DNA from: Allacma fusca
Taxonomy: Eukaryota > Arthropoda > Collembola > Symphypleona > Sminthuridae
Length of the DNA: 64,000 nucleotides
Reading direction: 5' to 3'
Assembly: GCA_947179485.1 (NCBI GenBank)
Contig: OX359250.1
Coordinates: 19,574,539 to 19,638,538 of the forward strand
This document shows, piece by piece, positions 1 to 14,500 of this stretch (its first letter is position 1; each line of letters opens with the position of its first letter). The translations under genes were made by a program, and so were the position numbers. The notes beneath the pieces were generated by a model. That model did no database searches. It was not told where the DNA came from and worked only from the letters and a program-made list of their open reading frames with translations.

Positions 1-204
1 AAATTGATCTTCCCTCAGCACTCAAGTATGTCTACAGGGGGAGCTCTTAAAGTTCCATAGGTCCAACAGGGGTTTTAGTAACAGTGTAAAATAGTAATCT
101 CTTGAATGCCTGTCATTTTTCTACATCAAAAGAAGAAGAAAAAAAACGCTTTTAACTCAGGGAGAGCTAACTAATTCAATTACTTGTTTTGTATTAAATT
201 TCAG

Positions 205-2502
205 GCCAGTGTCTGCGTACGCCCTATTCTTCCGGGATACACAAGCAGCCATCAAAGGTCAAAATCCAAATGCAAGTTTCGGAGAAGTTTCGAAAATCGT
301 GGCGTCGATGTGGGATGCTTTAGATGCCGAGCATAAAAATGTAAGTTTAATTTTGGCTCCTATCATTAAAAATAATGTCCTTATATATTGGCTATGCTGT
401 GGATGCTTGACCTCCTCTCTCAGCTCTGTATAGAGTCAGGAGGAGTGGGGAGGAGAAATATTCCGAGAGTCACCGAGATAATGAAATGCCTTGTTGTAAT
501 AGCAATACTATAGCACGCCTATTTGTCCAGTAGATAACGTCTCTGAGACAGAGATGAGCGAAATGGTATGGGATTGAGTAAAACCTCCAAGCTTGCTTTG
601 GGAGTCTCCAGGAAAATTTGCGCGAGTAGTTGTATGTACTACCTGCAGATATCCGAGCTCCTTGCATTGTTTATTAAGTCTTCTGCTAATTCATACTACT
701 ATGAGTTTTAGGCTTGTTATTCAAAATCATTGACTTGTTTTGTTGCCCAATCGAGTCTTCCCGGATTAGATTTACAGATGTTGGAATGATCCATGTAGTA
801 GTGTTGACTACATGAATGATCTATTTAAATATGATAGTTTAACAACATGCCCAATGACTAGCGGAATACTGTAATACTTATTATTTGAAAATGTTGAATG
901 AATAGTTGTGCGGATGAATTTGGTAGGATGTTGTTATATTGATGAAGGGCAAATGGATTTGAGTTCGTTAGGAAATTAAAGACTTGGGATAAATATCCCC
1001 TTTGGAATTGCTCGGTTTATTTACTACAGGAACAATTCCACTACTGTAGCTATACATTATAGATCAGTGTTCGACGCTTCAAAGAATCACATTATTTTCC
1101 TTTCTATGAAAAAAGAACCCTTAGTTTTTATATAGTGTATCTCTATTTGGAAGTATTCTTTTAGGAGGGAAAGTTTATCATAATTTGAGGAGTTTTAGTA
1201 TTTGTAACACACTTTGATACTTTAACCTTTTGGCAAACGACGTATGTACATACATGTATCCTCGGAAGAATGAAGCTGATTACTTAAAATGCCTAGGAAT
1301 AATTTGATTTGAAATAGGATAGTTCACCTTCGCTCTCAAGTCTGGGTGAAAATCAAAAAAGGAAACTTTTAGAGCAATTAAAAATCAAAAGCTATGCATT
1401 TGAGTCGACGGATGGTCCCAATCGAATACCTACCTACAAGCCCTACATACATATGTATAGGACAATGGTTTTTAGATATCCGTATAAAGGGAATTTTATT
1501 TACAGTTTCTCTATTTCCTTGGTCTTATGAGAGATTCCCTATGTACAGAATATACTTGTAATCGGGAAGTAGACATGCTATAACAATGTGTGTATGTGAG
1601 AGTGTGAGAACAATGGGAAGAATTTCGTATGGAAATTGCACCGGAGTCGTAACTGTCGTACTTAAGGGTTCCTGTTCTTCTGTCGTACTACACATGCATT
1701 CATGTTGGTTCAGCCTATTTGTGAGTGCTTGGGTCTCTCCTCATACATATCTATGTAGGAGTAGTAGGGCTGGAGTGGAATTGAGGAGAGTGAAAGAGTT
1801 AGAGGAGGGGAATAAAGTAGTTTTAGTTTTACTTTGTTTTTCAGCATATTTCTCTTGTGAGTTTACTGATTCTAGCCTGGGAAAGTTTTAAATTAATTTG
1901 ACGTGAGCAAAAGAGTGGGGAGTTCAAGTTTTTATTCCTTAGTTACTACTACTACTACTACGACAACGACTGGGCTATAGCCACGTTGTTAAATTCAGGG
2001 AATGCTCTACAGTCTGGCAGGACTTCATTTATGTACACACCCTAGGATCTCCCTGGATCCTCTGTCCAGGTCCAGGATCATTGTTTACCAACGGGACTTT
2101 ATATGTATCACTGTTTTTCCCTGAGTGTAAATCTGTAGCTGCTGGATTAGGAGTTAGATACTGGAATGACTATAGTACAGGCTTGTCTCGGACAAATACT
2201 TACTATAGGGCCTGACTTTTACTTTTGCGAGTAGCCAGTTGTCGGAAGTCGGAATGTTGAGCATGACATGTTTAAAGGGTGAGTTGAGTGAGCTTTTTTG
2301 GTGTTATTTGGCTCTCCGTTAATACCCATTCTTCACTTGGTTAAATAGCTCTGTATGCATGTCTCGTATTTTGTATCCTGGCATATGCTCAGCTGTAAAT
2401 GAAATGCGTACACAAATAAATATGGTCTTTACTTCTTGTAACATTAGCTCTAAACATGGAAAAGTATATTGTAAAAGCAATCAAGTTTCAAGAGATTCGA
2501 GA

Positions 2503-2550
<48 letters not shown>

Positions 2551-5500
2551 TTATTGAGTTCACATTCTTTCATTCGTTTTTACTCATCTTGTATCGAATA
2601 AAATAGATTATTAGCTCCCTTTATACTACAGCTTGAACAAGAAAGTATGGGTGAAATATTTTAAAAATAAATTTACATTATTGAAATGAGACTATCAAGG
2701 AGAAAGTAATGAAGAGATACACACAGCTGGGTGAAGGCTGGACTTGGATACATAAAACAGACATATCTATTACCGTCTTTGTATAGTGTACTCATTATAC
2801 TGGCTCAATATTCCGAGAGGCTATGCATAGTATTTTCTGGGAGAAATTCGGGATGAGATAGTTTGTATTTATATATGAGAGAATCTGAGAGTTTTCTATG
2901 TGGAGGAACTTGTGAAAAAAGTGAGAGTGTTAGCTATGTTAAATTAATTTTGCCGGCGCTTCTTTGGCTGTAGGCCAATTTTTTAGGATAAACTATCTGC
3001 ATCGTTCTATTACATTCCGGATTGGGTAACTGTCAAGACTATGTATAGACCTTTGAAACTAGGAGTCCTTTTTATTTGTGTACATACTTCATGTACATAT
3101 ATATGCAATTTTTTTCCCTTCGAAAGAGCACATAGTAGTAGCTAGTTCATTCACTCGTTTGGGATGATAATGCAATAACAGGAGGGGGAAAAAATAGTTT
3201 AAGATGTGTCTATCTGCACTAGTGGTCGGATCGATTCAATTTGATTCGAATTTTTCAATTTGATTCAATTTGAAGCTTGAATTGAATCGAAAAACCGATT
3301 TTCGATTCAATTTGCCCCAAAGCAATTCAATTCGATTCAATTCACCCAGTGAATCGAATTGAATCGTAAATCGAACGATTCAAGTGGGAAAATACAAAAT
3401 TTGCGTTATGTGACTGGAGTGTCGTATACATATTATAAAGGGTATAGTAAAAGCTACGTTAAAATAACAAACGTTGTGGTATACGTAGTATTTGGACTTT
3501 GAATATGCGGGAAAAAAAGTACCCGTGCGCAGCCGAAGCGGTTTTGATGAATTGTTTGAATTGCAATTCACAAAATATGATTCGATTCAGTTCAATACCC
3601 AAATCGAATCATTCGATTTGGCTTTCCTTCAAATCGAATCGAAATACTACTGAATCGAATTGAATCGAATCGAATCGAATCGAAAATTTCCAATTCTGAA
3701 TTGAATTGGTCCGACCACTAATCTGCACACATGATGACATGTGTATATTTTACCCCTGTTTTAGGAGCAAGTTGAAGGACTTTACCATTAGTTGTCTTTC
3801 CCCATTATATTGTTGGAAACAATACTCCATGTAGTGTCTTCCTTACACATAGCCCCTGACATATGTATTAATTTCATGGTATTTTCTCAAACTAGCAAGT
3901 AGTAACAACCACTGTGCTGTTATCTTTGAAGAGAAACAGTTCATGTCAGAAAGTTTCCAGTGTTGTCTTTGCCAAATTGAAAGAAACGCTGCTTATTAAT
4001 GAGTCGTCGAATTTATTAACAAGAGTTTACTCTGACGTATGGTCCTCTCTCTCTCCGGAAATATCGGTCCCTTGGAATCGGAGACGGGGTATAAGGGGGG
4101 GAAATAGGAAATGATCCAGAGTACATACATACGTCGGGGTAAGTAGAAACACGTGCCTTTGACGCCATGATTTTGATTATCAAGAGGAGGAAAAGGATGT
4201 TAATCCCTATAATATTCTTTTCTTTGAACCTGTTTAACGAAACAGAAAATGTCCCTCTGAAAAGGGAATCCTCCTGATGAGCAAGTCTAATTTGGTGGTT
4301 GGTGAATGAGTCATGTTATGAAATGGTAACTTTGAATGTAAAATAAAAGCTCATTACAGCGTTTGTGGCAAAGTTAGTAATAACAAAGCACAAGTACTAG
4401 GGGCTAAATGTACAGCTTGCACACGTTCCCTACTCGGATTGAATGGGAAAGTTGATACAGTTGCATTTTCAGGGGGGGATAATTCTGTAAATGATAAATA
4501 TAATCTGAGCAACAACTCTTCTTCCCACTTTGTTCAACAGTCAATTTTCCAATTCAAGGATGGATTATGACCAACCTCTTCTTACATATATATGTACTCT
4601 GCACCGTTCCTAGTTAACAAAGTCATGATAGTTAGTAGTTCATAAATTAAGCTAACTTTTACATACACAGAACAATTACTACTTTACAGTTGTTGGCACG
4701 GTTTTATGAGCTCGAAACGATGAGGAGTTCATGCTCGTGCTTGTATACAAGGACTGGAGGTGTATATGTATGTGTGTATGAGATCCTCTAATCATAGGAT
4801 ATATACAGGGACTGACCATGTGTGTTACATTCTGTTGATGTTTGGGTTGAGCCGGAATGACAATATACGAGGAGATTATTCAAAACATACTGACGTGAAG
4901 TTACTTTGTGACTAAATTGCAATCGTGGTGTACCACCCCGATGGTCATTTAATGAGAGAAATGTTCTACACAAAATGTGTACGATATCGTAGGAGGCAAG
5001 AGTGAGAGAGATATTTATGTGTATCTACGTACTCCGTATCCTACACTCACTCAGAGAGAGAGAGAGCTTCCGACGTACCCTCTCTACATTCATGATTTAC
5101 ACAAGAGAGTGTATAATAGAGTTGAAAATATTTGCTACAACTTTTCCGCGAGTTGTCAACTTGTTATGTTGATCCGTCGTTGTTGGAGGAGGCGTTGACA
5201 GCTTGATGCAGATATGTTTTACAAGACGTACTGGCCCTGTAGGACTGTTTCGACCAGTCTCCGGTTCTTGTTACAACAACCATATCTGATGTACGGAGGA
5301 CTAGGACATGAGACACGGAGACCCTTACTTGACAGAACAAAGTAGGAAGGCAGTATAGTATAGTGACGTCTCAAATTTTATATGCAGCACTCAGGAGTTC
5401 CGTCTCGAATGTTAATTTTTAACTGGCCAATGAGCAGGCGGCAGAAAGAACTTCCCTTGATGAACATAAAATGACGTATTTATTTCTTAGTGTCGGAACA

Positions 5501-8500
5501 TAAATGTTAATTATGTTGATTTGAAAGAGGGGCTGAGAAGTGAGAACTAATTTGACATGAGTAAAATTCATGCATCTTTCCTGATCAGACCGTTGGTAAT
5601 AATTTTCTGTCGCAAATTTGAGCAATTATTTGTCTTTATTATGCTAATTAGTCCAACTTGTCTTCGCGACTCATTGTTCTTTTCCCAAGAGTTATGGCCA
5701 TGTCGTGATCAAACTATAGCATAAAAGCACAAGACTCATAGAGCAGGCGGAATAGCAGTAGAATACTCTCTCTCTCTCTCTCTGTCTTTAGCTCGCCAGA
5801 AGAAGTCCCTACATAAGGCACAAAAGTGAGAAACGAATCTCTCTGATTTTTTTTTGTTGTTTACCGATCTCTTCCCGTTGGAAAACTCTGTGGCTCAACT
5901 TGCCCCAATACATGTCTCATTTGGCAGGCTCACTCCTTCCTGCAAGGCTCCTCAACGTACTTACTCAGAATTGTTAGAGTCTACAATTTGTATGCTGACT
6001 TTTGACAGAATTGTAGTTCATCCATAAATTCTATTAAAACTTGCTTTCAAAGCTCTTCGAAAATGTTAAAATTTAATTTCCTGTAAGGAATTATTCAAAG
6101 GAAGGTCAACCTTAACAAGGCATTAAATAACCCAAACAATTACTCGCTACATGTATTTTTTTTTACTAATTCGGGACTCATTTGCAGGATTCGTTAATGA
6201 ACGTTGCAAAAAAAAAAATCGCACGAGCTCCAAAACATCCCAGGCTGGAAATATATAAGTCAGTCCTACTTTAGTTAAAGTGTGCTCGTAATTGTACCGT
6301 GAAACTTTACACGTTTTTCCTTCATCATAAGTAGCAACGAATGGGAATAAGGACAGTGAAATGATGCAAAGTGTTCAATTAATGTTACCCGAGCTACCTT
6401 ATATCCTGAGCGTAATCAGAGTCCAGGATGCATTGCATTGTCACCCGGCCCGAGAGCATTTTTAATTATGTAAACATTTGAAAGTGAAGACACCTTTTGC
6501 TATCAAATTGTCTGCTAAAATAGCGGAAATAAGCTCTTCCCCTGTAATCTCTCATTCTGGGAAATACAACTCCGAAATAATTCTAAGAGTCACACACCCA
6601 TACCTTAGAAAATACCTATCTACATTTGACCAATCCCAGCAAACGAAATATCTTTCAGGACTAGAACTAATTATTGAAATTTTAAGCTCCTATACTCAAC
6701 TCCCTAAAACACCCACAGCTGAGCTTGTCTTCCATTCTTCTTGTTCCAGAATATTTCCACCCATAAGTATTAGCCACTATGTGTGGATATTATTAAATCC
6801 TCTTCGAAGGAAATATTTACAAACGTTAAAATGTCTCTTCTCATCCAATCGAGCTCAACTATTGTCCTCCCCAACAATTCTGCACAAAATCTGTCAGAAA
6901 TTACTTAATTATTTATCCGACCTGACGATAACCCCATCCGTCCAAATACATTCTAAAAAATAATAATATCTCCATACTTATTTACTTAATCCCAGGTTTT
7001 TCAATAATATACATACCCCACAGATTTTTCAATAATGTACATACCCCACAGATTTTTCAATAAAATGCCTAGTCTTCAGATTTTTTTCCTCCTCTCTCAA
7101 AATCCCATATGAAAGGACTCCATCAAAATATTTAAACATATAATTACAACAATCTGGAAATCACCTAAAAGGTTCAAATTGATGCATTTACATTTTATGA
7201 TTATATACAAAAACCATGAAATTGACTCCAACACTGTCTTCTCCATCAATCATCAATCACGCAAACTCCTCATGTCTACTCCTGACATGACATAAAGTTA
7301 TTCAGGCGCTTTTGGAGGGAACGGAAATAAATTCCATTGAATTTGAATATAATCCTATGTACAGTTTACCCTTGTTATAACAGCCCCTTTAAACCCTCGT
7401 ATGTACATATATGTATGTCCGTCGAATTTTGAGGGGTCATGCAAATTCCACACTAAAGATTCGGAAAATTTACAAAAATATTACAAAAATGCATAATTGG
7501 CTGCCTAATATTTTTTAAAAATCCTTGTAAGGCAATTATTTTGTAAGTTCACTGCGCATACTCAATATATCTATTCGGATCAATAGATTATTAAAAATTC
7601 ATTCGGTCCGAAATAAGATATTATGAAGAACGACCCCTGAATTGACACCACCCCTGGTTGACATAGGGACTTAGGGACTCCTGTTTCCTGTATAATAATT
7701 ATTCCCTTGAAGCAAAAAATGGTTCGAGTCCTGGATTTTTGTAGTACATTGAACTCTCACTACTCTCAGGGATCCTGTCTGATTAATGGTACACATTAAA
7801 TCCTAACTACTCGCTGGGGAATATTTAAAGTATTTGGTTTGTCCTATCGCGTGCGTTCGGGTTTCGTCAGATCACAATAATTCAGGCAGACACTCTCACT
7901 ATCACCGTATTTAGCATTCATTCCCTCATAAAAAAATACGCATTCTATCGGAAATAACAATCACGACTGACGATTGTCAATCCGTCCTTCCTGACTCTGG
8001 TATAGTTTCACAGTTTTGTTCTAAATCCCCTCCATGATTGTCAAGTTGTGAATAAATAAATAAATGCTTGAGTGTGCTAGTTTTTGGAAGTACTTGCGTC
8101 GGATACTTGTACATAAAAATAATCAAATAATTAATTTGTTTTTAAAGCCACAATCAAATATTTTGTGTCCATGTAGTAGTAAGTTTGTTGGGAGCATGGA
8201 TTTAAATTACGTACTAATTACAGGATTAGGTCAAAGGGAGAGATATGAGTGGTGTGTATGTAATAATGGAGTTTTTAATATTTAAATTGTAGGATCGAAC
8301 GGATTCCCAGGAAATTTAGTATGGTTGTTGGATTAATATGGGATATATTTTTTAGTTAAAGGGGTTGACGTGAGTAATTTTAAATGTTGGAATTAAATAA
8401 TAGTTGGGAATAATTCTTGCGTATATATATTTTAGAGGACGCTCCGACCCTTCAGATCTCCTTATTTACGTAAATAACTCTGTAAATTGGGGGATTTTAG

Positions 8501-11500
8501 AGTTATTAGTGAAGTTGTAATTATATTGATTACGGAGTGTTATTAGGATTTCAATAATTTATGGCTTGAGAGAATATTCAATCAGGAGAGTAATGTGAAA
8601 TCGATAATTCTGGGCGGGATTGGGGAGGTTGGTTTTGGATTTAGGGAAATATGTGGAATTGGGGAGATATAATTAATGGATTTGGACCTTCCTTTTTGGA
8701 TTGAGTATTATATTGAGTTATAGGGATATACATACGTGCACACGGCGTCTGTAGTTTTGGAAATGCCTTTGAATTCGATTCCTTGTGTATGAGGAATGTT
8801 GGAGAGTTGATTTGACGGATGTGTCAAAGGGGCTCAAGGGATGGTGTTGGTTAAAATATGAAGGATGGGATGAGAGAAGGATATTATTGTAACGGTTATA
8901 ATACAGTTGGTTGTTTTTTTTTTGAATGTTTTATAGGTGTACAAGAAAAAGACCGAAGCTGCCAAGAAAGAGTACTTGAAAGCTTTGGCGGCTTACCGGG
9001 CCAGCTTAGTTTCCAAGGTAAGTTATTATAATTTCTTTTTGATGTAAGAATTTATTATAAAATTGAATATATGAGGGGGAGAGGTGTATGTGGAAGGGTA
9101 TGGAAGTGATGGTATGGCAGTGGGTAATAACCTGTCTAAATTAAATGACTGCTTTGTTGTAGTTCAATAAAAATTATGAAGTCAGGGAAGTATCTTGAAC
9201 CTTTTGTAGTGAAATATGTCAGACACATTATAGGTAGATATGTATGTATGTGATTGGTAGGAGGGTTTAATAGGTAGTGGCAGGAGAGTCGCCGTGAAGT
9301 TTACTACGGAGAGACGTTAATACTAAGGTATCATAGTGTGGCAGTAATGCTGCAAATGCAAATGTTTCGTGACTTTGCTCGCTTCAGAGGCTATGGACCC
9401 ATTAATTAATATCTACTCATTTTATTACTAATGGTACATGTGTACGTAACATTCGAAAAGAGTTTAGCATGAATTTATGCGATTAGGCCGGGTGAGGACG
9501 ATATGAGGTGGAGCTGCGAGTCGAAAGAATGTCTATATTCAAAATTTAATTATTCAGACAACTTTTTCTCCCATATACTTTGTGTGTGTGGTGTGTGGTG
9601 GGGACTGTGGGAGGGAGAGAGGTTGAGGGTATATAGGAAGGAATTACAGTCATATAGTATTGAATCATGTAATTATTAAACGTTTACAAATATGTCTACA
9701 AATTGCCTATGCTACTGAAGCTGATAAAGTAAATTTTGCATGCCACATTTAAATCGACCTGTCTTACGAAAAATCATGCCATACCAGTTTTTATTACTGT
9801 AGATTTTTTTTCTGTTTATTATTTTAGCTTTAATAATCTTACATCGTTTTCCGTTTAGAGGGTATAATTTGGAGTGCCGTTTGTCGGTACATGGGAGTCC
9901 GTATGTTAAAGAATTTTATAAATAGAAAATACTTCGTAAAAATGCTCCAGGATTGATAATGACAGCATAACTTTCCTTATCGTCGGTTCAAATCTATATA
10001 AGTTATAATTAGGGTCGGAAATATCGATCAGCTTTATTACTTGTTACTCCTTGGAACTGCTTCAGCTGGGGAAGGGGGGGGTCTCTGTTTTTCATCGATC
10101 CTAATATTTTATCGTAAAAACGCAAGGAAAATTCTCTCCGTAATGTTTCAGTTTCATGATCCTTATGACTCTTTCCTGAGCAATGTTGTTTATTGTTTCT
10201 ATCCTAGTTTTTTTTGTTTTGATATTTTTGAAATGATATGAATGCACGGGGAAGTATGCTTGGCATGCTTAAGTCAGTCAAGTCATCAAAAGCTTAGAAT
10301 TTCGATGCGTTGCTCAAGGTGTAAAGTTAAGTTTCGGAGGCTGCGGGAATTTTTTGAGTATTTAAATTTCATATTCATATTTTGAATGTTTCATGTTACG
10401 ATGTTCAAAAATTGTATTCTCAAAGGGGAGAACGTTGATTTGATAACTACAAAGAGTTAAGGCTTTGATATATCTATGTATTACAATGTGAAAAAAAAGA
10501 TGAAAAAGTGCCAAATTATGATAATAACGTCATTTGTGATATGCATAACAAAAGAGATGTTTTAAGCGAAAATCCGGCTGTCTCTTCAACTCGCACTTGG
10601 CTATAGGGAGAGCAGAGAGGGGGGCTCGATGAGAGAAATAAAATGCATGTAAGTAAGTAAAGTACACATCAAAAGGATTGGAATCGTTTCTTTTTTATGC
10701 AAAGGGTGGAGCTCAAGCTAGGACTTTGCTTTTAATGTAATATTTCGGTAAAAATATGAAAAACTTCTCACCAGTCTCCTCATTTTATGCGTGCAAACAC
10801 CAAACTGGAATATTGTATTCAGCAAACAAAATTCTTTCAACTTTCCTAAAATAAATTTAACATTGCCCCAGTTCGTAAAGGCGGTACTCCTTAGTTTTGT
10901 AGTAAGTTGTTGCTGTAAGTGAGAAAGCATACAGTTGTATCACTTAGGTACTGTGTGTAAGTAATGTTTTTCCTGGAACAACCTAGTGCTCAGATTCTAC
11001 CGTGTATGATAGCCATGTTGACTCCTGACGATTTGGATTTTTAGCTGAGTATATAAGTTTTGGAGGATGGATGGATAATAATGATGCCATAGACGGAGTT
11101 TTTAGTGCTATCCCTGATATAAGACTAGTCACGCTGCCATTTTACGTTACAATGCTATACATACGCATTTCTGTTTTCTTCTGTAACCAAAATCCTACTG
11201 TGCAGGATGATGTGACGGGCATAGGTATATCTAAGTATGTGTGCTTCAAAGTTTTGTAACATCTATCCGAATTTTGTAGACGCACGTCGCACACTCTCCC
11301 TAGGTACGCAACTTATTGACTGTGTATGAGGACTAGAAAAAATACTCGTGAAAGCCGTGATTCCTAGTGAGCGGAGGGTATCTAATATATTTTGTATTTA
11401 CATTATTTTTTCTACTAAATAACTCAGAAAGGTTTTTTTTATTTGAAAGTGGAATAACGGAAGGAGTACGATTTGCAAAGAAGATGACTGTAGAAGGGCA

Positions 11501-14500
11501 ACGAATGTCAAGATACCAAATCCAAACTTTTCGAGAAACATAATAAATACATCGCATTAGTAGAGATGTTGTTCCATGTGCCTTCTTGTGACATTCTCAG
11601 AACCACGTTCTCAATGGGGTTTGTATAGCTACAAATCTAAGTACATTTCACAACAACAAATATGCACACACATGAAAATGAACTATAATTTTACTAAATT
11701 TAGCTAGTTGAAATTTTTTTCATTCGATGTTATTTATATGGAAACTTTCAAACTGAATTGTAAATAAGACGAAAAGGAATTTTTTTTTAGGGAAAAATAA
11801 ATCCCTTCGCAGACTGTTAAGCACATTCATAGTAAACTACAACTTTTTGATTAATTCAAAAATTTTGAATGCAGCAAATGTGCTCGTTTAATCTACTGAA
11901 GAATATTTTTCTTTACATTTTACATCTTTTTCGGGGTTCTTTTTGTGTGTCATTTGTTGATTTATTGGGGCAAGTGTTAAGGCAAGTCTAGCTGGGGAAG
12001 ATGATACCCAGAAAAAACTTTGCTCGACAGAATTGTATACTCTCGTAAAAGAATGAGGGATGATTTCCATAAAAATTACGTTCTTGAAACCCATTTGATT
12101 ATTTTTATTCCTTATTGTTGAATGGATACTTTTGTGGGGCGATTGTCGATAAGTTCAATTTATATGGAAATTATTTCCTTGGATTGGATATACATAGAAG
12201 TTAGAAGTTGCTGGAAAGAACACAAGAATCTAGTTGATATTAAAGGTTCATATTTAGAATCTTAGAAATATATGCTTGATAGCACTACGGTAACAAAATT
12301 AGATATAGATGATTACTTTTCCTCGTTCCTAATAATTTTGAGTTTTGTATGATTGGTGATACAACCACATGGTGATTAGAGCACATCTGTAACACTCATG
12401 TGGTTTTCAATCGGAAGTTACTTTCAGACTGGAATGTGGCATTGAAATTAACATTATTTGATCGTATAATGCAAATTCGAAGGGCGTTTTTCCCATTTAA
12501 AACCTCAAGTGCACTTCGTACATTTTTTACGGTCATAATTACGTTCATTCGTACACCTTCACATACTTTGTACGTGCATGTGTTTAGCTGGATGATGTCC
12601 ACGTTACGCATAATTACTGTGTGTACTATGTATGAGTTGTTTTTTATTGTGTATGCAGTCGTACAATGAGTATACCAGCAACAAAAGAATGTTTTAATTA
12701 CTGGCTGTCATTACGTGCTACCTTTACAAGTTCATCAATGCATGTACTTATAGGTAGTCATAAAGTATGGTGGATAGCATCCCTCCTCGATTTTACTACC
12801 AATTTTAATAGCAAGATTTAAATTTTTAATTAAACTAAAAGCTTTTGTTTGCTCACCAAATGAGATCTCAGTTTAAAAACGTATGATGCTCCTGCATCTC
12901 ATTTGTCCTTATTTATTTCGCATTATCAGTGTTTCTTACTCTCCAGTCTCTATCAAGCCTGTATACATGGAAGAACACTGAGGGTGTCTATGTCTGTTCG
13001 TTCGTGCACTCACACCACTCAGCGGATTTTATTTTGGCTTTAGGCAAACAATTTCAGGAAAGCACCTTGACCGATTATGTATGTATGTACGCCACTTGTA
13101 TCTTAACTTCTCCGCCGTATAGTCAACAAAACAGCGCTGGTGAAATTAGATGCAAGTGAAGTTTTTTTCCTACTACTATTCCTATAAACAACGGAGTGGA
13201 GTCTGTTGAGCTAAAAAAGGTTAACTTTTAAGTAAACGGGGATGCCTGGGGCCCAGCTTTTACGTATGTATAGACATCGCTTTAGGAGTCAAGAAGATTC
13301 TGTAATTTATTTTTACTTAAGAAAGTGTTCGTGTCCTAGCGTTTTGGAACAAAGAGGATGTTGTCGAGTTGAATGGTCACTGTTAATAGAAGAGTAATAA
13401 TTTAATGTGCTTGCCAGAGCATTAAATTGAACGCGGAATCTCTTTGATGAACAAATATTTCCATGTATTCCTTTCTTTTGAACGTAAGTGTGAAAAATGA
13501 GCCTGAATAGACCAAGAATGACGAGCTTGATGTTCACAGTTCGTTCTTTAAAATATTCCGAATTGACTTACTCTTGTCGCACACTTGAGCACCAGTTCAC
13601 GTTACATCCAGCAATGTAAATATTATCGTAGCCCGTGCATATTCCATATACAGTCTCCTCTGGCGTATATCCTGTCTCTCTTAGACTCTTAGTCTACCTT
13701 TAACTTGTGAATGATTACATTACTACTATAAGGGAAGGAGCCGAGGAGGAAGCTAAAATGATACATTGTCACGGTTGATGCCACTTAAAATTCAGTATTT
13801 GAATTGTCATTAAAAATGCTTAGGTATGGTAAAGTCATTCGTTCAAAGTAGGTGATGAATCGAACTTGTTTACATGTATAATACGGCGCATCCAACTTTT
13901 ACTGAAATACTGACTGATTGTGGGGCGACGAGACGAGCTTCTACAAGGACGAAAACTAAGAATTTAGAAAAGAATTATTATACTTCCCCGTATTTAGCGA
14001 GTCAGTGTGAATGATGTGAAATACAGGGGACGACTGAGATCGACGACTTCAGAGGAAGTGAAGTCGCTGAGAGACTAAAATTGCGTATTTTATATGCTGC
14101 ATCGTCTGCGCTGCTTTTACTCTGAAATTCTCGAAAATATAATGTTTTCCAGCTTTTCCCTATTACTTACGTCAATTCGATAACTTAACAAAATGATATT
14201 CTCCTCACCATCCCTAACATTAAAAATGATCAGTTCTTTGCATTAAATTGTAGCTTAGGCGCAGAAGAAGTTCCTCTCCACTTTCAGTTTTTTTCTGTAC
14301 ACTCGTGTGCACATACAGATACTCAACAGCATGGAGGTATTCGATCTGTATCTGAAAAGAGTTCTGCTTCATTTAAGCTAAGTAGTTTCTATGAATCAAC
14401 AAAATGAGAATACCTTTGTGTACATACAATTCTGTCCAATTGTAACATATTGTAAGCACAGCATATGAATGGTGTAAGTGAAGGGTCGGATCGATACTAC

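Larger units (their letters stand above)
341..8936 (+). other. TOX intron, 8.6 kb
   Basis: Intron between the two HMG-box exons, GTAAGT donor at 341 and TTATAG acceptor before 8937. It holds a (CT)n microsatellite near 2.5 kb, a hAT-type MITE at 3220-3720, a second short CT run at 5768-5784 and a 28-bp tandem repeat near 7.0 kb. Strand composition changes around 8.0 kb: roughly 6.4-7.4 kb is C-rich and G-poor, 8.06-9.3 kb is G/T-rich. Open frame 6466-6963 has no Met codon and no recognisable homology. No other gene was seen. Confidence 0.7.

Noticed and set aside
6466..6963. Open frame of 166 codons (+) in the TOX intron
   Set aside because: It contains no Met codon, resembles no family and lies in a C-rich zone where stops are rare by composition.
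7720..7745. GGTTCGAGTCC, like a tRNA T-loop
   Set aside because: No acceptor stem, anticodon arm or D-arm could be fitted around it.
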